A stretch of DNA of 64,000 nucleotides from Marivivens sp. (GCA_024642115.1 JAHEBU010000003.1:330144-394143); one strand, 5' to 3'; shown: positions 9,114 to 18,537, counted from the first letter of the stretch. Translations and numbers: made by a program. Notes: generated by a model from the letters alone, not told the origin.

Positions 9114-9168
9114 TTCTTTCTCCTCCAGTTTTGATTTCCAGCACAGGCTGGACCGATATGCCGCAGTA

Positions 9169-10158
9169 TCAGTGCGGCGCGTTCTGTTTCTTGACACCCA
9201 GCCGCCTGAACCAGTCCGACAGCACAGGTGAGACGTTGCCGGCCAGCAGGGCGAGGATCAGCAGCAGGCCGACAACAGTGCTTTGCGCGTCTCCGCCGAC
9301 GCCCGAGATGCCAAGCTGGTTGCGGATGAGCGCTACGAGGCTAAGCGCGCCGACGACGCCGACAACGCCGCCCTTGCCGCCGAAGACGCTCACTCCCCCC
9401 AACATCGCGATAGTGATAACGTCAAGTTCCATGCCCAACGCGTTGTTCGCCCGGGCATTGGCCAGCCGCGCCGTGTAAACGATCCCGGCGATCGAGGACA
9501 TCACGCCTGAAAAGACGAAAAGCCCGAACCGAATCCTATCGACATTGATGCCTGAGAACCGTGCGGTTTCGGGGTTACCGCCAATGACGAAGATGCGGCG
9601 ACCCAACGGAGTGGCGTGAACCACCACTGCGAAGACAGGCAGAATGATAAGAAAGGGAAGGATGGTCTGCGGCACCGGCATTGAGCCAATGTTAAGGAAG
9701 CCGAAATTGGTCAGCGCATCGGGCAGGATATTGACCGAGCCGGTGCCGAGCAGGACGTAACCAATACCGCGGAACAGCGCCATAGTCCCCAACGTCACCA
9801 CCAGCGAAGGCAGGCCGACCCAAGTGGACATGAAACCGTTAAAGGAACCGAGCGCTGCCCCAGCCAGCAGGGCCAGCGGAATAGCGGCAATCAGCGGCAC
9901 TCCCGCCCTGACGCTTAGCCCAAGGATGACGCTTGTCAGCGCAAGGGTGCTAGCCACTGACAGGTCGATATCGCGTGTGACCAGCAGTAACATCATCGGC
10001 AGGACGATGAGCGCACGTTCCGAAGCGCCGGCGATGACTTGCGAGATGTTGAAGGCTGTCCCGAAATTTGGCACGGCCACGATGCCGAAAACCGCCACCG
10101 CAATTGCCACCAGACAAATGAACAGATCCCAAGCGGACAACCAAATCGGTAGTCGCAT
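9169..10158 (-). CDS. Sugar ABC transporter permease (RhaQ/RbsC type)
   Basis: The 329-residue integral membrane protein is of the BPD_transp_2 family. It carries the signature TRDIDLSVASTLALTSVILG, GLPSLVVTLGTMALFRG and VFGGKGGVVGVVGAL, and about eight to ten hydrophobic helices. It would form the channel with the permease half of the fused protein encoded upstream. Its ATG overlaps the stop of that gene (TGATG), so translation is coupled. The substrate-binding protein gene follows after 55 bases. Confidence 0.88.
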   Translation of the reverse strand: MRLPIWLSAWDLFICLVAIAVAVFGIVAVPNFGTAFNISQVIAGASERALIVLPMMLLLVTRDIDLSVASTLALTSVILGLSVRAGVPLIAAIPLALLAGAALGSFNGFMSTWVGLPSLVVTLGTMALFRGIGYVLLGTGSVNILPDALTNFGFLNIGSMPVPQTILPFLIILPVFAVVVHATPLGRRIFVIGGNPETARFSGINVDRIRFGLFVFSGVMSSIAGIVYTARLANARANNALGMELDVITIAMLGGVSVFGGKGGVVGVVGALSLVALIRNQLGISGVGGDAQSTVVGLLLILALLAGNVSPVLSDWFRRLGVKKQNAPH

Positions 10159-12737
10159 CAGATTGCCCTCCGCTTCAATGCGCGTTCATTTCGGCGGGCA
10201 ATTTGGGCGTCGACCGTAATCGCGGCGAGAATGACGAGGCCGTAGACCCCCTGTAACCAGAGTGGATCAACCCGGACTAGGCTTAGGCCGTTGCGGATCA
10301 CGAGGAGCGTGATGACGCCGAGCGCAATGCCGAAGACCGTTCCCGAGCCTCCGCGGATCGCCACCCCGCCGACAACCACCGAAGCGATTACTGTCAGTTC
10401 GTAGCCGAACGCGACGCGGGCATCGACGGTGGCATAGCGCGAGGCCCACAGCGCGCCCATCAGACCGGCAAGCACCCCCGCAATTGCAAATGCGGCAAAG
10501 ACTCGGCGCGCCGCGGGGACACCGATGGTGTCCGCGGCGGCGGGGTTGGAACCTACGCCATAAAGTTCGCGACCGAAGGTAGTGCGACCGAGTAGGAAAG
10601 ACGCGGCGGCCAAGGTGAGGACTGCGAATATCACGATGAGAGGGATGCCAAAGATCTGGCTCCCTGCAAGGTCCAGCCAGTGCTTGGGAACCTCGTCGGC
10701 ACTGATCTGGTCACCGTTGGCCCATAGGCTGTGCAGGCCGCGGAACACCGACATGGTTCCCAGCGTCGCCACGATGGACGGCACTCGACCATAGGCGACG
10801 ATGAGGCCATTGATCATTCCAAGACTGCCACCGAGTATCATTGCAACAGCGACTGCGGCGAGTGCTGGAAGTTGCGGATTGTCTTGCATGAAAAGCGCCG
10901 CGGCATAGGCGGTCAGACCAATAACAGAAGCAACTGAAAGGTCGATGTTCCGGGTCAGGATTACCAACATCTGCCCCAAGGCCACGAACGCGAGAAGGGC
11001 TGCATCCATCGACAGAGAGCCGAGGTTCGTAGGGCTGAGCATTCGCGGGTTGATAAGTGATACGGGTATCACGATTGCAAGGATCGCGATGACCAAACCC
11101 ATCTCGCGCCGAAGCACCAGGGACTCGACGAATGATTGGGCTGGCCTTTGCGCCTCCCGCTCCGGGACTGCGGTGCTCGGGATTGCGTCTATGACTGCAG
11201 TTGGGCCCTCATCCGTAGCCGCTTTGAGCACTTCTGAGGGATCAACGTCGCCGCCGTCGAATGTCGCGGTCAAGCGTCCCTCGCGCAGCACGGCGATCCT
11301 GTCGCACATGCCGATCAGCTCAGGAAGCTCCGACGAGATCAGTATGATCGCCATTCCGGACTGGGCGAGGGAAGCGATGATCTCGTGAACTTCTGCCTTG
11401 CTTTCCACATCGATGCCCTGTGTCGGCTCGTCAAGGATCAGGATACGGGGGCGGGTCGCCAACCATTTGGAAAGTGCGACTTTTTGCTGGTTGCCGCCCG
11501 ACAGCCCAGAAATTTCCTGCTCGTATGAGGCGAAGCGCAGCTTGAGCCGTTCGAGGTATTCGCGGGTCTTTGCGATCTCGCGAGAGGGCTTCAACAGGCC
11601 TAACCGGGTGCACTGCTCGAGTATGGTCAGCGAAGCATTCACCCGGATCGGGAAATCCATGATGAGCGATTGCGCGTGACGATCTTCAGAAACGTACGCG
11701 ATCCCGTGCCGCATAGCCTCCTGCGGGGAGCGAATATGGACCGCTTCGCCGTCGATCAGGATTTGGCCACGGTCAGGGTGGCGCACGCCGAAGAAGGTCG
11801 TTGCGAACTCGGTTCGGCCGCTGCCGACAAGCCCGCCGATGCCCAAGATCTCTCCCTCGCTGACGCCGAGGGAAATGTCTTCGAACTCTGCATCGACAGA
11901 CAGGCCTTCGGCGCGCAGGATCTCGGCGCCATGCTTGTGGGTCCGTTTGGGAAAGGACGAGAGCAGCTCCCGCCCAGCCATAAGATTGATTGCCTCTTGC
12001 CGCGACAGGTCGTCCGAATGGGCTGTCCGGATCAACGCGCCATCCCGCAGAACCGAGATGCGGTCAGATATGCCGAAAACCTCGTCCATGCGATGGCCGA
12101 CGAAGACGATACCGACACCGCTTTCCTTAAGCCTTCGCACCACAACGAAAAGCTTCTCGACTTCCCTGTGCGAAAGGCACGCGGTGGGTTCATCCAAGAT
12201 CAGCACGTCGGCATCGGTTGAAAGGGCCTTGGCGATCTCCACCAGTTGCTGCTCAGAAACACTCAATGTTCGCAACATCGCGTCTGGACGAACCGACAGA
12301 CCAACGGTGTTGAGCAAGTCGGTAGACCGCCGATACATCAAGGCTGTGTCAAGGAAGCCGGCAGAAGTCTTTGGGAACCGACCGAAAAATATGTTCTCCA
12401 TGATCGAGAGGTCCGGGAAGAGGCCAGGGTGCTGGTGCACCACTGCGATCCCCGTCCGCTGGGCGTCGAGCGGCGAATGCCAGCTCTGGATCTGGCCGGC
12501 CACCAGAATTTCGCCGCTGCTAGGGCGATGGACCCCGCACATCATCTTGACACAGGTGCTCTTGCCGGCCCCGTTTTCGCCGAGCAGGGCAAGGACTTCT
12601 GCGCGGCGGACATCGAGCGACACATCGCTGACCGCCACGGTTCCGCCGAACACCTTACTCACGTGGCGCAGCTCGATAAGCGGCGGTGGGTCTGCTTGCC
12701 GGGCATCTTGGTCCGATGTTGATTCCATTATGGACAT
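10158..12737 (-). CDS. Sugar ABC transporter: duplicated ATPase fused to a permease domain
   Basis: The 859-residue chain joins two components that are normally separate proteins. Residues 1-500 hold two ATPase cassettes of the RbsA/RhaT type. The first has Walker A GENGAGKST near residue 53, LSVSEQQLVEIAKAL and ILDEPTACLS. The second has the degenerate Walker A normal for this family (GLVGSGRTE), then LSGGNQQKVALSKWL and ILDEPTQGIDV. From about residue 530 a complete BPD_transp_2 permease follows, with TRNIDLSVASVIGLTAYAAA and RGGSGTVFGIALGVI. Together with the second permease and the RhaS-like receptor this makes a full importer. The start is uncertain: ATG at 12737 or 12728, neither with a clear ribosome site. 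The frame continues to 12854 without support. Confidence 0.85.
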   Translation of the reverse strand: MSIMESTSDQDARQADPPPLIELRHVSKVFGGTVAVSDVSLDVRRAEVLALLGENGAGKSTCVKMMCGVHRPSSGEILVAGQIQSWHSPLDAQRTGIAVVHQHPGLFPDLSIMENIFFGRFPKTSAGFLDTALMYRRSTDLLNTVGLSVRPDAMLRTLSVSEQQLVEIAKALSTDADVLILDEPTACLSHREVEKLFVVVRRLKESGVGIVFVGHRMDEVFGISDRISVLRDGALIRTAHSDDLSRQEAINLMAGRELLSSFPKRTHKHGAEILRAEGLSVDAEFEDISLGVSEGEILGIGGLVGSGRTEFATTFFGVRHPDRGQILIDGEAVHIRSPQEAMRHGIAYVSEDRHAQSLIMDFPIRVNASLTILEQCTRLGLLKPSREIAKTREYLERLKLRFASYEQEISGLSGGNQQKVALSKWLATRPRILILDEPTQGIDVESKAEVHEIIASLAQSGMAIILISSELPELIGMCDRIAVLREGRLTATFDGGDVDPSEVLKAATDEGPTAVIDAIPSTAVPEREAQRPAQSFVESLVLRREMGLVIAILAIVIPVSLINPRMLSPTNLGSLSMDAALLAFVALGQMLVILTRNIDLSVASVIGLTAYAAALFMQDNPQLPALAAVAVAMILGGSLGMINGLIVAYGRVPSIVATLGTMSVFRGLHSLWANGDQISADEVPKHWLDLAGSQIFGIPLIVIFAVLTLAAASFLLGRTTFGRELYGVGSNPAAADTIGVPAARRVFAAFAIAGVLAGLMGALWASRYATVDARVAFGYELTVIASVVVGGVAIRGGSGTVFGIALGVITLLVIRNGLSLVRVDPLWLQGVYGLVILAAITVDAQIARRNERALKRRAI

Positions 12738-12855
12738 GCAGTGCAAGATCGCACCCGGCAAGTAACAGCCAGGTCGGCGAAACTCCTCCCTTTCGCAATC
12801 CCCTGGACTGCCATTCCTCAAATCAAAAAGACTGCAAGAGACTAGCAGAGTCAAT

Positions 12856-12876
12856 ACTATTTCATTATGAAGTAAT
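12856..12876. promoter_or_regulatory. Palindrome centred on TTCAT-T-ATGAA, candidate ROK operator
   Basis: A 10-bp dyad with eight matching pairs (TTCAT and ATGAA perfect, flanks partly matched) lies in the AT-rich 208-base spacer between the ABC transporter operon and the divergent ROK regulator. ROK repressors of the NagC/XylR/Mlc group bind AT-rich dyads in such positions. The link to this regulator is inferred. Confidence 0.45.
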
Positions 12877-12945
12877 TAATGAGCCAATTCACATGCCGCC
12901 AGACGCGCGGCTTGTCTTGATACATCGCGCATCTTAGGAAAGGGC

Positions 12946-14199
12946 GTGCAGAAAAGGAGCCGGTCCATTTTGGTCCGGTCAGAACGGGAAGTGATGAAAT
13001 TGAAGGACGGAAGAGATCCATCAGGCTATTCTGCCCGCCGCGGATCCAATCAGGTCGCTGTTCGTCATTACAACGAACGGCTCATCCTGCAGCTCATCCG
13101 TCGTCGCGGCCGGCTGACCAAGGCCGAGGCGACCCGCGCGACCGGCCTCTCTGCAAATGCGGTTTCGACGATCTTTCGTAGCCTCGAGGCGGAAAGCCTC
13201 CTCCTGCGCGGCGAGCCGGACAAGGGCAAACTCGGGCAGCCCTCAATTCCCGCCAGTATCAATCCCGACGCGCGATTCTACCTCGGTCTGAAGGTGGGGC
13301 GGCGCAGCAGTGACCTGATCGTGCTCGACTTTGCAGGCAAGGTCCGCGCCCATCGCAGCACCTTCCACACCTATCCAACGCCCCAAGAGAGCATCGCGTT
13401 CGTTGAGGCATCGATTGGCCCCCTGCTTAAGGAAGCCAAGGTGCCGCGCAAGGCGCTACACGGGTTCGGCGTTGCGATCCCGACCGAACTTTGGAGTTGG
13501 GCGACTGAGATGGCGGCCCCCCAGCAGGAAATGGATGCCTGGCGCGATTTCGATATCGCCGCGGCGCTCTCAAGGCTTGGGCGATGGCAGGTTTTTGTAG
13601 AGAACGATGGCACTGCGGCTTGCCGCGCCGAACACACGTTCGGATCACATGACGCTGTCCACGACTTAGTGTATTTCTTCGTGGGCACGCTGATAGGGGG
13701 CGGCATCGTGCTGGATTCCGAGGTGTTCACCGGGCGGACCGGCAACGCGGGCGGCTTTGGGCCGCTGCGCGTCCCCGATGGCGCGCCCGGCAAAGATCGC
13801 CTGATGGACCACGCATCAATCTTCGTTCTCGAACAGATGATCGAGGCCGCTGGCGGCAGCCGCTATGAGATCTGGACTGATACCGCAGCCTGGACACGTT
13901 ATCCCGAGCTGGTGGATCGTTGGATCGCGGAAACGGCGCGAGCCCTGGCACATGGCGCAGTTTCATCGCTCTCGGTAATCGACTTCGAAGCTGTCGTAAT
14001 CGACGGCGCATTTCCCGAATGGATCCGGGACAGGCTGGTTGCCGATGTTGACGCCTTGTTCGATGACATGGACTTGCAAGGCATAAAGCGCCCTGCGCTG
14101 GTCGCCGGCAGATGGGGCAACATCGCGCGTGCCGTCGGGGCGGCCGTTCTTCCGATGGCGGCGGAATACTCGATCGGTGGCACGCGCTTGGGGACTTGA
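12946..14199 (+). CDS. ROK-family transcriptional regulator
   Basis: The 417-residue protein has an N-terminal winged helix (ILQLIRRRGRLTKAEATRATGL followed by ANAVSTIFRSLEAE) and a ROK sugar-kinase-like domain. FYLGLKVGRRSSDLIVLDFAG, VENDGTAACRAEH, VGTLIGGGIV and GRTGNAGGFGPL mark the ROK part. The CxCGxxGCxE zinc motif typical of many ROK proteins is absent; the equivalent stretch reads PDGAPGKDRLMD. It probably senses the sugar imported by the divergent ABC transporter and represses that operon. The GTG at 12946 has AGGA six bases upstream; an ATG at 12994 is the alternative. Confidence 0.85.
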   Translation: MQKRSRSILVRSEREVMKLKDGRDPSGYSARRGSNQVAVRHYNERLILQLIRRRGRLTKAEATRATGLSANAVSTIFRSLEAESLLLRGEPDKGKLGQPSIPASINPDARFYLGLKVGRRSSDLIVLDFAGKVRAHRSTFHTYPTPQESIAFVEASIGPLLKEAKVPRKALHGFGVAIPTELWSWATEMAAPQQEMDAWRDFDIAAALSRLGRWQVFVENDGTAACRAEHTFGSHDAVHDLVYFFVGTLIGGGIVLDSEVFTGRTGNAGGFGPLRVPDGAPGKDRLMDHASIFVLEQMIEAAGGSRYEIWTDTAAWTRYPELVDRWIAETARALAHGAVSSLSVIDFEAVVIDGAFPEWIRDRLVADVDALFDDMDLQGIKRPALVAGRWGNIARAVGAAVLPMAAEYSIGGTRLGT

Positions 14200-14277
14200 T
14201 CCAGTATCATGGAGTTGTCGCCGAACCTGCGAGTCGAGAAATGACCACCGCTGGACGTTTCGTGTTATCGACATTGC

Positions 14278-15549
14278 TTGAACTCAAGCCTTCGAGTGAC
14301 AGACGTGACCCCGACAGTTGCACCGCCCCTTCGCCGGAACCGCGATTTTCTGCGCCTCTGGATGGCAGCGGCCATAAGCGCCGGGGGCGCCAAGATCACC
14401 CGGACCGTGCTGCCCATGTTCGCCATCTTGACGGTCGGTGCCAACCCGACGCAAGTCGCACTGCTGGCGATGCTGGGGGTCGCGCCGGGCCTCGTTGTTA
14501 GCCTGGTTGGCGGTGGTATCGTCGACCGCAACGCCTGCCGCCCCCTGATGATCGGCGCTGACCTCTTTCGCGCGGCGCTGATTCTGACCATCCCGGTTGC
14601 GGCGATGTTCGACCTGATGTCGATGCCGCAAATCTATCTGGTCGCGGCGGCCATCGGTGCGGCCAACACGCTGTTCGGCATCGCGGACAATACTTATTTG
14701 CCTACCCTGGTCAGGCCCGATGATCTTGTCGCTGCCAACGCCCGGCTGGAAACGACCGATGCGGTGGCCGAGGGGTTTGGTCCGTGGCTGGGCGGTGTCC
14801 TGGTCGGACTGATCGGGGCGCCTGCAGCGCTCCTGATCGATGCGCTGACCTACCTTTGGTCCGCCGCGTTCTTGGGGATGATTGATCGGACGGAGGTGCG
14901 CAAGCCGCAAGAGGGTGCGGCAGGGCGGGGCATGTTCGATGATGCGGTGGCGGGTCTGCGCGCCTGCCTCTTTCATCCGCTGATCGCACGGATCCTGCTT
15001 GCCGAAACACTCGTTTCGTTGACGGGCGGGTTCTTCATGGCCCTCTACATGGTAATCGCGCTGGTCGAAATTGGGCTTTCGCCAGCGACGATCGGGTTGA
15101 TCATAGGGATCGGCGGGATCGGCAGTCTTGGCGGAGCCTTTCTCGCGCCAGCGCTCGAGCGGCGTTTGGGCACGTTCCGCACGCTTCTGCTTTGCCTCAG
15201 TGTCGCCGGGCTCTGGAGTATTTCCCTGCCTCTTTCCATGGTCTTTACCGAGTTCGCCATCCCACTGCTGATATCCGACCAACTGGTAGGCGACGCCTTC
15301 ATGACAGCATTCCTCATCATCGCGCTCAGTCTGCGGCAACGCGTCCTGCCAGAGCAGACGATGGGTCGGGCGAATGCGACGTTTCATCTGGCGAATGGGA
15401 TCGCTTTGGTCGTCGGGTCGATCATTGCCGGATTGCTATCGCTTGCCCTGTCGGTGCCGACTGTCAGTTGGCTGGCGATCAGCTTTGCCTTCGCCGCCAT
15501 ACCGGTCCTTGGGAGCGGGCGCGTCCCCGCTGATCCATCCATCAACTGA
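14278..15549 (+). CDS. MFS transporter (MFS_3/EntS-like)
   Basis: The protein of about 420 residues has the twelve-helix major facilitator pattern of the MFS_3/EntS group. DFLRLWMAAAISAGG leads helix 1, VDRNACRPLMIGADLFRAALI is the loop 2-3 element, and a central cytoplasmic loop contains RTEVRKPQEGAAG. These proteins are mostly exporters. The substrate is unknown. The start is not firm. TTG at 14278 is the farthest candidate, and GTG codons at 14296 and 14305 are alternatives; none has a strong ribosome site. It follows the ROK gene by about 80 bases and converges on the hydroxylase operon. Confidence 0.82.
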   Translation: MNSSLRVTDVTPTVAPPLRRNRDFLRLWMAAAISAGGAKITRTVLPMFAILTVGANPTQVALLAMLGVAPGLVVSLVGGGIVDRNACRPLMIGADLFRAALILTIPVAAMFDLMSMPQIYLVAAAIGAANTLFGIADNTYLPTLVRPDDLVAANARLETTDAVAEGFGPWLGGVLVGLIGAPAALLIDALTYLWSAAFLGMIDRTEVRKPQEGAAGRGMFDDAVAGLRACLFHPLIARILLAETLVSLTGGFFMALYMVIALVEIGLSPATIGLIIGIGGIGSLGGAFLAPALERRLGTFRTLLLCLSVAGLWSISLPLSMVFTEFAIPLLISDQLVGDAFMTAFLIIALSLRQRVLPEQTMGRANATFHLANGIALVVGSIIAGLLSLALSVPTVSWLAISFAFAAIPVLGSGRVPADPSIN

Positions 15550-15723
15550 TCCACTCAAGATGATGACCTAATGAAGTTGGTGCCGCCGGCTGCTTTGGAG
15601 GACTGGGAAACCCACGGAAGAATGATCGCAATGGGGTGTGTTGCGACCGCTACCGAAACATCAGTGTCTTCGGCTCTCAGACGAAAGGGCACTGTATGGC
15701 CAATGCCGCATCGCTTGGGAGGA

Positions 15724-15748
15724 TGGCTGGCCGCTGAACGGCCAGCCA
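15724..15748. terminator. Bidirectional hairpin between MFS and hydroxylase genes
   Basis: TGGCTGGCCG and its exact complement form a 10-bp stem around the loop CTGAA, eight bases after the stop of the minus-strand molybdopterin subunit and 175 bases after the MFS gene. It lacks a clear T-run but is well placed for both converging transcripts. The rest of 15550-15756 shows no supported gene. Confidence 0.6.
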
Positions 15749-15756
15749 CACCTACC

Positions 15757-17973
15757 TCAGGCCGGCATCGCGGCCTTCACACGGTCCGGTGTCATCGGGA
15801 GACGCGTCACCCGAGCACCTACTGCGTCGAACACCGCGTTGCCGACGGCAGCAGAGGTTGGTCCTTGTGCCGATTCACCCGTGCCAAGGAACGGCTCGCC
15901 AGGACGGTCGATAAGAGAGACTTCGATCGGCGGAACCTCGTTGAAAGTGATGATCGGATAGCTGGCCCAATCGCGCGATAGCACCTTGGTGTCGTCGAAC
16001 TTCACCTCTTCCTTGAGTGTCCAGCTTAGCGACTGGATCAGTCCGCCTTCGATCTGGTTGGCGATACCGTCGGGATTGATCATCTGACCGCTGTCATTGG
16101 CGGCGGCAGCGCGGACCACCCGGACCCGACCATTGCGGGCCGTCACCTGAACCTCGACTGCGACCGCCGTGTAGGCGGCAAGGTTCTTATAGCGGGCGAA
16201 AGCGATACCCCGGCCAAAGCCCGGCCGCGCTTCCCATGCATCCCAACCAAAGGTTTCGGCGCATTTTGTCAGCACGTCCCGCGCCCTGGTATCTTCGAGA
16301 TAGCGCAGCCGATATTCGACCGGATCAACGCCAGCATTTCGCGCCAGTTCATCCATGAAGGACTCGATGGCGAAGGTGTTGGCGTATGCTCCAAGGCCCC
16401 TGGTCGAAGAGACACGGAGAGGCATTTCAGTGATGAAGTGCGTTGCCACACGAGTGCCTGGGAAGGTGTAGATCGGGATGCCGTTCCGGGTGGCGGCATA
16501 GTTCGGCGGGCCGCCGTCCTTTGGCGTCGGCATTTCAAATGGCGGCTCTAGATACCGCGCTGAAAGCAGGTTGCCTGCGTTGCCGCTCGGCCGTGTGCCG
16601 TGTGGGGTCGAATAGATCTCCATGTTCCAATCGAGGATGTTGCCATCGGCATCGACTCCGGCCTTCGTCTGCATGACCATGGCAGAGCCATATGGTTCCC
16701 ACGCGTGTTCCTGTTCGCGGGTATATTGCAGCTTGATCGGCGTTCCCGGCATCGCGGCAGCGAGCAATGCCGCATCCGCCGAGGCGTCGTCGGCATTGTT
16801 GTGGCCATAACATCCAGATCCGTGGGTGTGGACGCATTGCACCTTGCCATCTGCAAGGCCCAACATCTGCTGAATGGCAGCGGCCGTTGAAAACACGCTT
16901 TGGCTGGCGGTGTTGATCGTCATCACGCCATCCGCATCCATGACCGCGATTGCTGCGGAGGTGCCGATCGACCCGTGCATGTGATAGGGGCGCATATATT
17001 CGTTTTCGATCACCTTGGCGGCGGGATCGCCACCCTCGCGCGGGGTGTTCACCCATTCGGTCAATTCGCTTGGCGCCGCCTTGAGCCAGTCGAAGATGCC
17101 GTCGGATGTGGGCAGAGCACTCTCGACCTGCCACTCGGAGCCGGTTTCCAATGCTTTTGCAGCCGCCCAAGCCTGATCCTGATGATCTGCGATCACGCCG
17201 AGGAACGATCCGTTCTGGATCACCTTCAGAACGCCGGGCATTTTGCCTACGCCTTCCACATCAGCCTTGACCAGCGTTGCCTTGTAGGTCGGCGGACGGG
17301 CCACGGCGCCGAACTTGACGCCTTCGGGGTTTGTTTCCTGAATGAAGATCTGTTCGCCGGTCATCTTTGCTGGAATATCGAGCCGCATGACAGGCTTGCC
17401 CATGTAGCGATACTTCATCGGGTCAAGCAGGGGGCCTTCACCGGTGGCCGCCACGTTGAGTTCGTCGCCTTGGACGAGTTCCCAATACGTCACATGGCTC
17501 CCGTCAGGTGCCGAGATCGTGCCGTCCTCGACGACCAGGTCGGCGGCATTTGCGCCCAACTTGTCAGCGGCCATCTGCGTCAGCATTTGGCGCACGTCGG
17601 CCGACGCCTGTTGCACGGCAGGCGCGCAGTAGGGGGCAGACTGCGATCCGGCTGTCGTGCCTTCGTCGGGGCCGACGCGAGTGTCGCCCGAAATGACGTT
17701 CAGCCGGGCCATGTCGATCATCAGTTCGTCGGCGCAGCATTGTGCGGCCATTGTCACCGCACCCTGCCCCAGTTCAACCTTGCCGATCAGCAGGGTGACA
17801 GTGCCGTCCGAATTGATCCTGATCCAAGAGTTGAGCATCGGGTTCTTTTCAAGGTCACCCGGCAGCTTGGATGCACCTTCAGCCAATGCGCCGCGAGGAA
17901 GGGCAAAGCTGAGCGTCAGGAAGCCCGCAGTGGCAAGAAATGCCCGCCGGTCGATTGTGAAAGGGGAGTTCAT
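15757..17973 (-). CDS. Molybdopterin-binding subunit of a xanthine-oxidase-family hydroxylase (IorB-like)
   Basis: The 738-residue catalytic subunit resembles isoquinoline 1-oxidoreductase beta subunit and related periplasmic aldehyde/N-heterocycle hydroxylases. It holds the molybdenum cytosine dinucleotide cofactor. A twin-arginine signal (IDRRAFLATAGFLTL) at the N-terminus indicates folded export. The core shows LIGKVELGQGAVTMAAQ near the front, the cofactor-binding STRGLGAYANTFAIESFMDELA near residue 520, and GTGESAQGPTSAA near residue 700, where the glutamate corresponds to the catalytic residue of the family. The small 2Fe-2S subunit gene ends three bases upstream of its start. A triheme cytochrome c gene, divergent from the pair, is the likely electron acceptor. 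The substrate is unknown. Confidence 0.88.
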   Translation of the reverse strand: MNSPFTIDRRAFLATAGFLTLSFALPRGALAEGASKLPGDLEKNPMLNSWIRINSDGTVTLLIGKVELGQGAVTMAAQCCADELMIDMARLNVISGDTRVGPDEGTTAGSQSAPYCAPAVQQASADVRQMLTQMAADKLGANAADLVVEDGTISAPDGSHVTYWELVQGDELNVAATGEGPLLDPMKYRYMGKPVMRLDIPAKMTGEQIFIQETNPEGVKFGAVARPPTYKATLVKADVEGVGKMPGVLKVIQNGSFLGVIADHQDQAWAAAKALETGSEWQVESALPTSDGIFDWLKAAPSELTEWVNTPREGGDPAAKVIENEYMRPYHMHGSIGTSAAIAVMDADGVMTINTASQSVFSTAAAIQQMLGLADGKVQCVHTHGSGCYGHNNADDASADAALLAAAMPGTPIKLQYTREQEHAWEPYGSAMVMQTKAGVDADGNILDWNMEIYSTPHGTRPSGNAGNLLSARYLEPPFEMPTPKDGGPPNYAATRNGIPIYTFPGTRVATHFITEMPLRVSSTRGLGAYANTFAIESFMDELARNAGVDPVEYRLRYLEDTRARDVLTKCAETFGWDAWEARPGFGRGIAFARYKNLAAYTAVAVEVQVTARNGRVRVVRAAAANDSGQMINPDGIANQIEGGLIQSLSWTLKEEVKFDDTKVLSRDWASYPIITFNEVPPIEVSLIDRPGEPFLGTGESAQGPTSAAVGNAVFDAVGARVTRLPMTPDRVKAAMPA

Positions 17974-17976
17974 GGC

Positions 17977-18432
17977 TCAGGCCTCCTCTGCCGCACGCAG
18001 GACAGCGCGCACGATCCGGTTGTGGGTGCCACAGCGGCACAGGTTGCCGTTCAGCGCGGCGCGAACATCCGACTCGGTCGGTTTGGGATTGATGTCCAGA
18101 AGGGCCTGCGCGGTCATGATCATGCCCGACAGGCAGTAGCCGCATTGTGCGGCTTGTTCATCGATAAAGGCCTGTTGCAGTTTGCTGGGTTTGCCATTTT
18201 CACGCAGCCCCTCAAGCGTGGTAACAGACCGCCCGGCAGCCGAGGCCGCCGTCGTCTGGCACGAGATGACCCGTTCGCCATCCACATGGACGGCGCATGC
18301 ACCGCACTGTGCCTTGCCACAGCCGAATTTCTGACCGTTGGCGTCGAGTTGATTGGTCAGAACTGACAGCAGCGTGGCGCCTTCCGGGGCCTCCACCGAT
18401 ACATCGGTTCCGTTCAAGTTGAAGTTGATCAA
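17977..18432 (-). CDS. 2Fe-2S subunit of the hydroxylase (IorA-like)
   Basis: The 151-residue protein passes electrons from the molybdenum centre outward through two [2Fe-2S] clusters. The plant-ferredoxin-like cluster has cysteines 38, 43, 46 and 58 (FGCGKAQCGAC, ISC). The helical-domain cluster has cysteines 97, 100, 132 and 134 (QCGYC, LCRCG). I place the start at a TTG at 18432 because GGGAGG lies seven bases before it and the ferredoxin fold begins there (INFNLNGTDVSV). Upstream codons in this frame have no conserved content. It has no signal peptide and probably travels through the Tat system with the large subunit. Confidence 0.88.
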   Translation of the reverse strand: MINFNLNGTDVSVEAPEGATLLSVLTNQLDANGQKFGCGKAQCGACAVHVDGERVISCQTTAASAAGRSVTTLEGLRENGKPSKLQQAFIDEQAAQCGYCLSGMIMTAQALLDINPKPTESDVRAALNGNLCRCGTHNRIVRAVLRAAEEA

Positions 18433-18525
18433 GGTCCATCCTCCCGTCTGCACCTTTTGGGGGTGCGTTGCAGATGAGGCCGCCTTTGATTTATCGATTT
18501 GCCGGTTCACAGGACGTCTAAAAAA

Positions 18526-18537
18526 TCACCAAGGTCA
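18526..18537. promoter_or_regulatory. Operator-like dyad TCACC-AA-GGTCA (site 1)
   Basis: A 5-2-5 dyad with one mismatch lies in the divergent spacer between the hydroxylase genes and the cytochrome c genes. It is one of two such sites whose centres are 32 bases apart, about three helical turns. This suggests that a dimeric regulator binds twice on one face. No regulator gene lies next to it. Confidence 0.5.

Noticed and set aside
15571..15981. Possible plus-strand gene of 136 codons between MFS and iorB-like genes
   Set aside because: Most of it is antisense to the molybdopterin subunit 3' end and it runs through a strong hairpin; no family or ribosome site.
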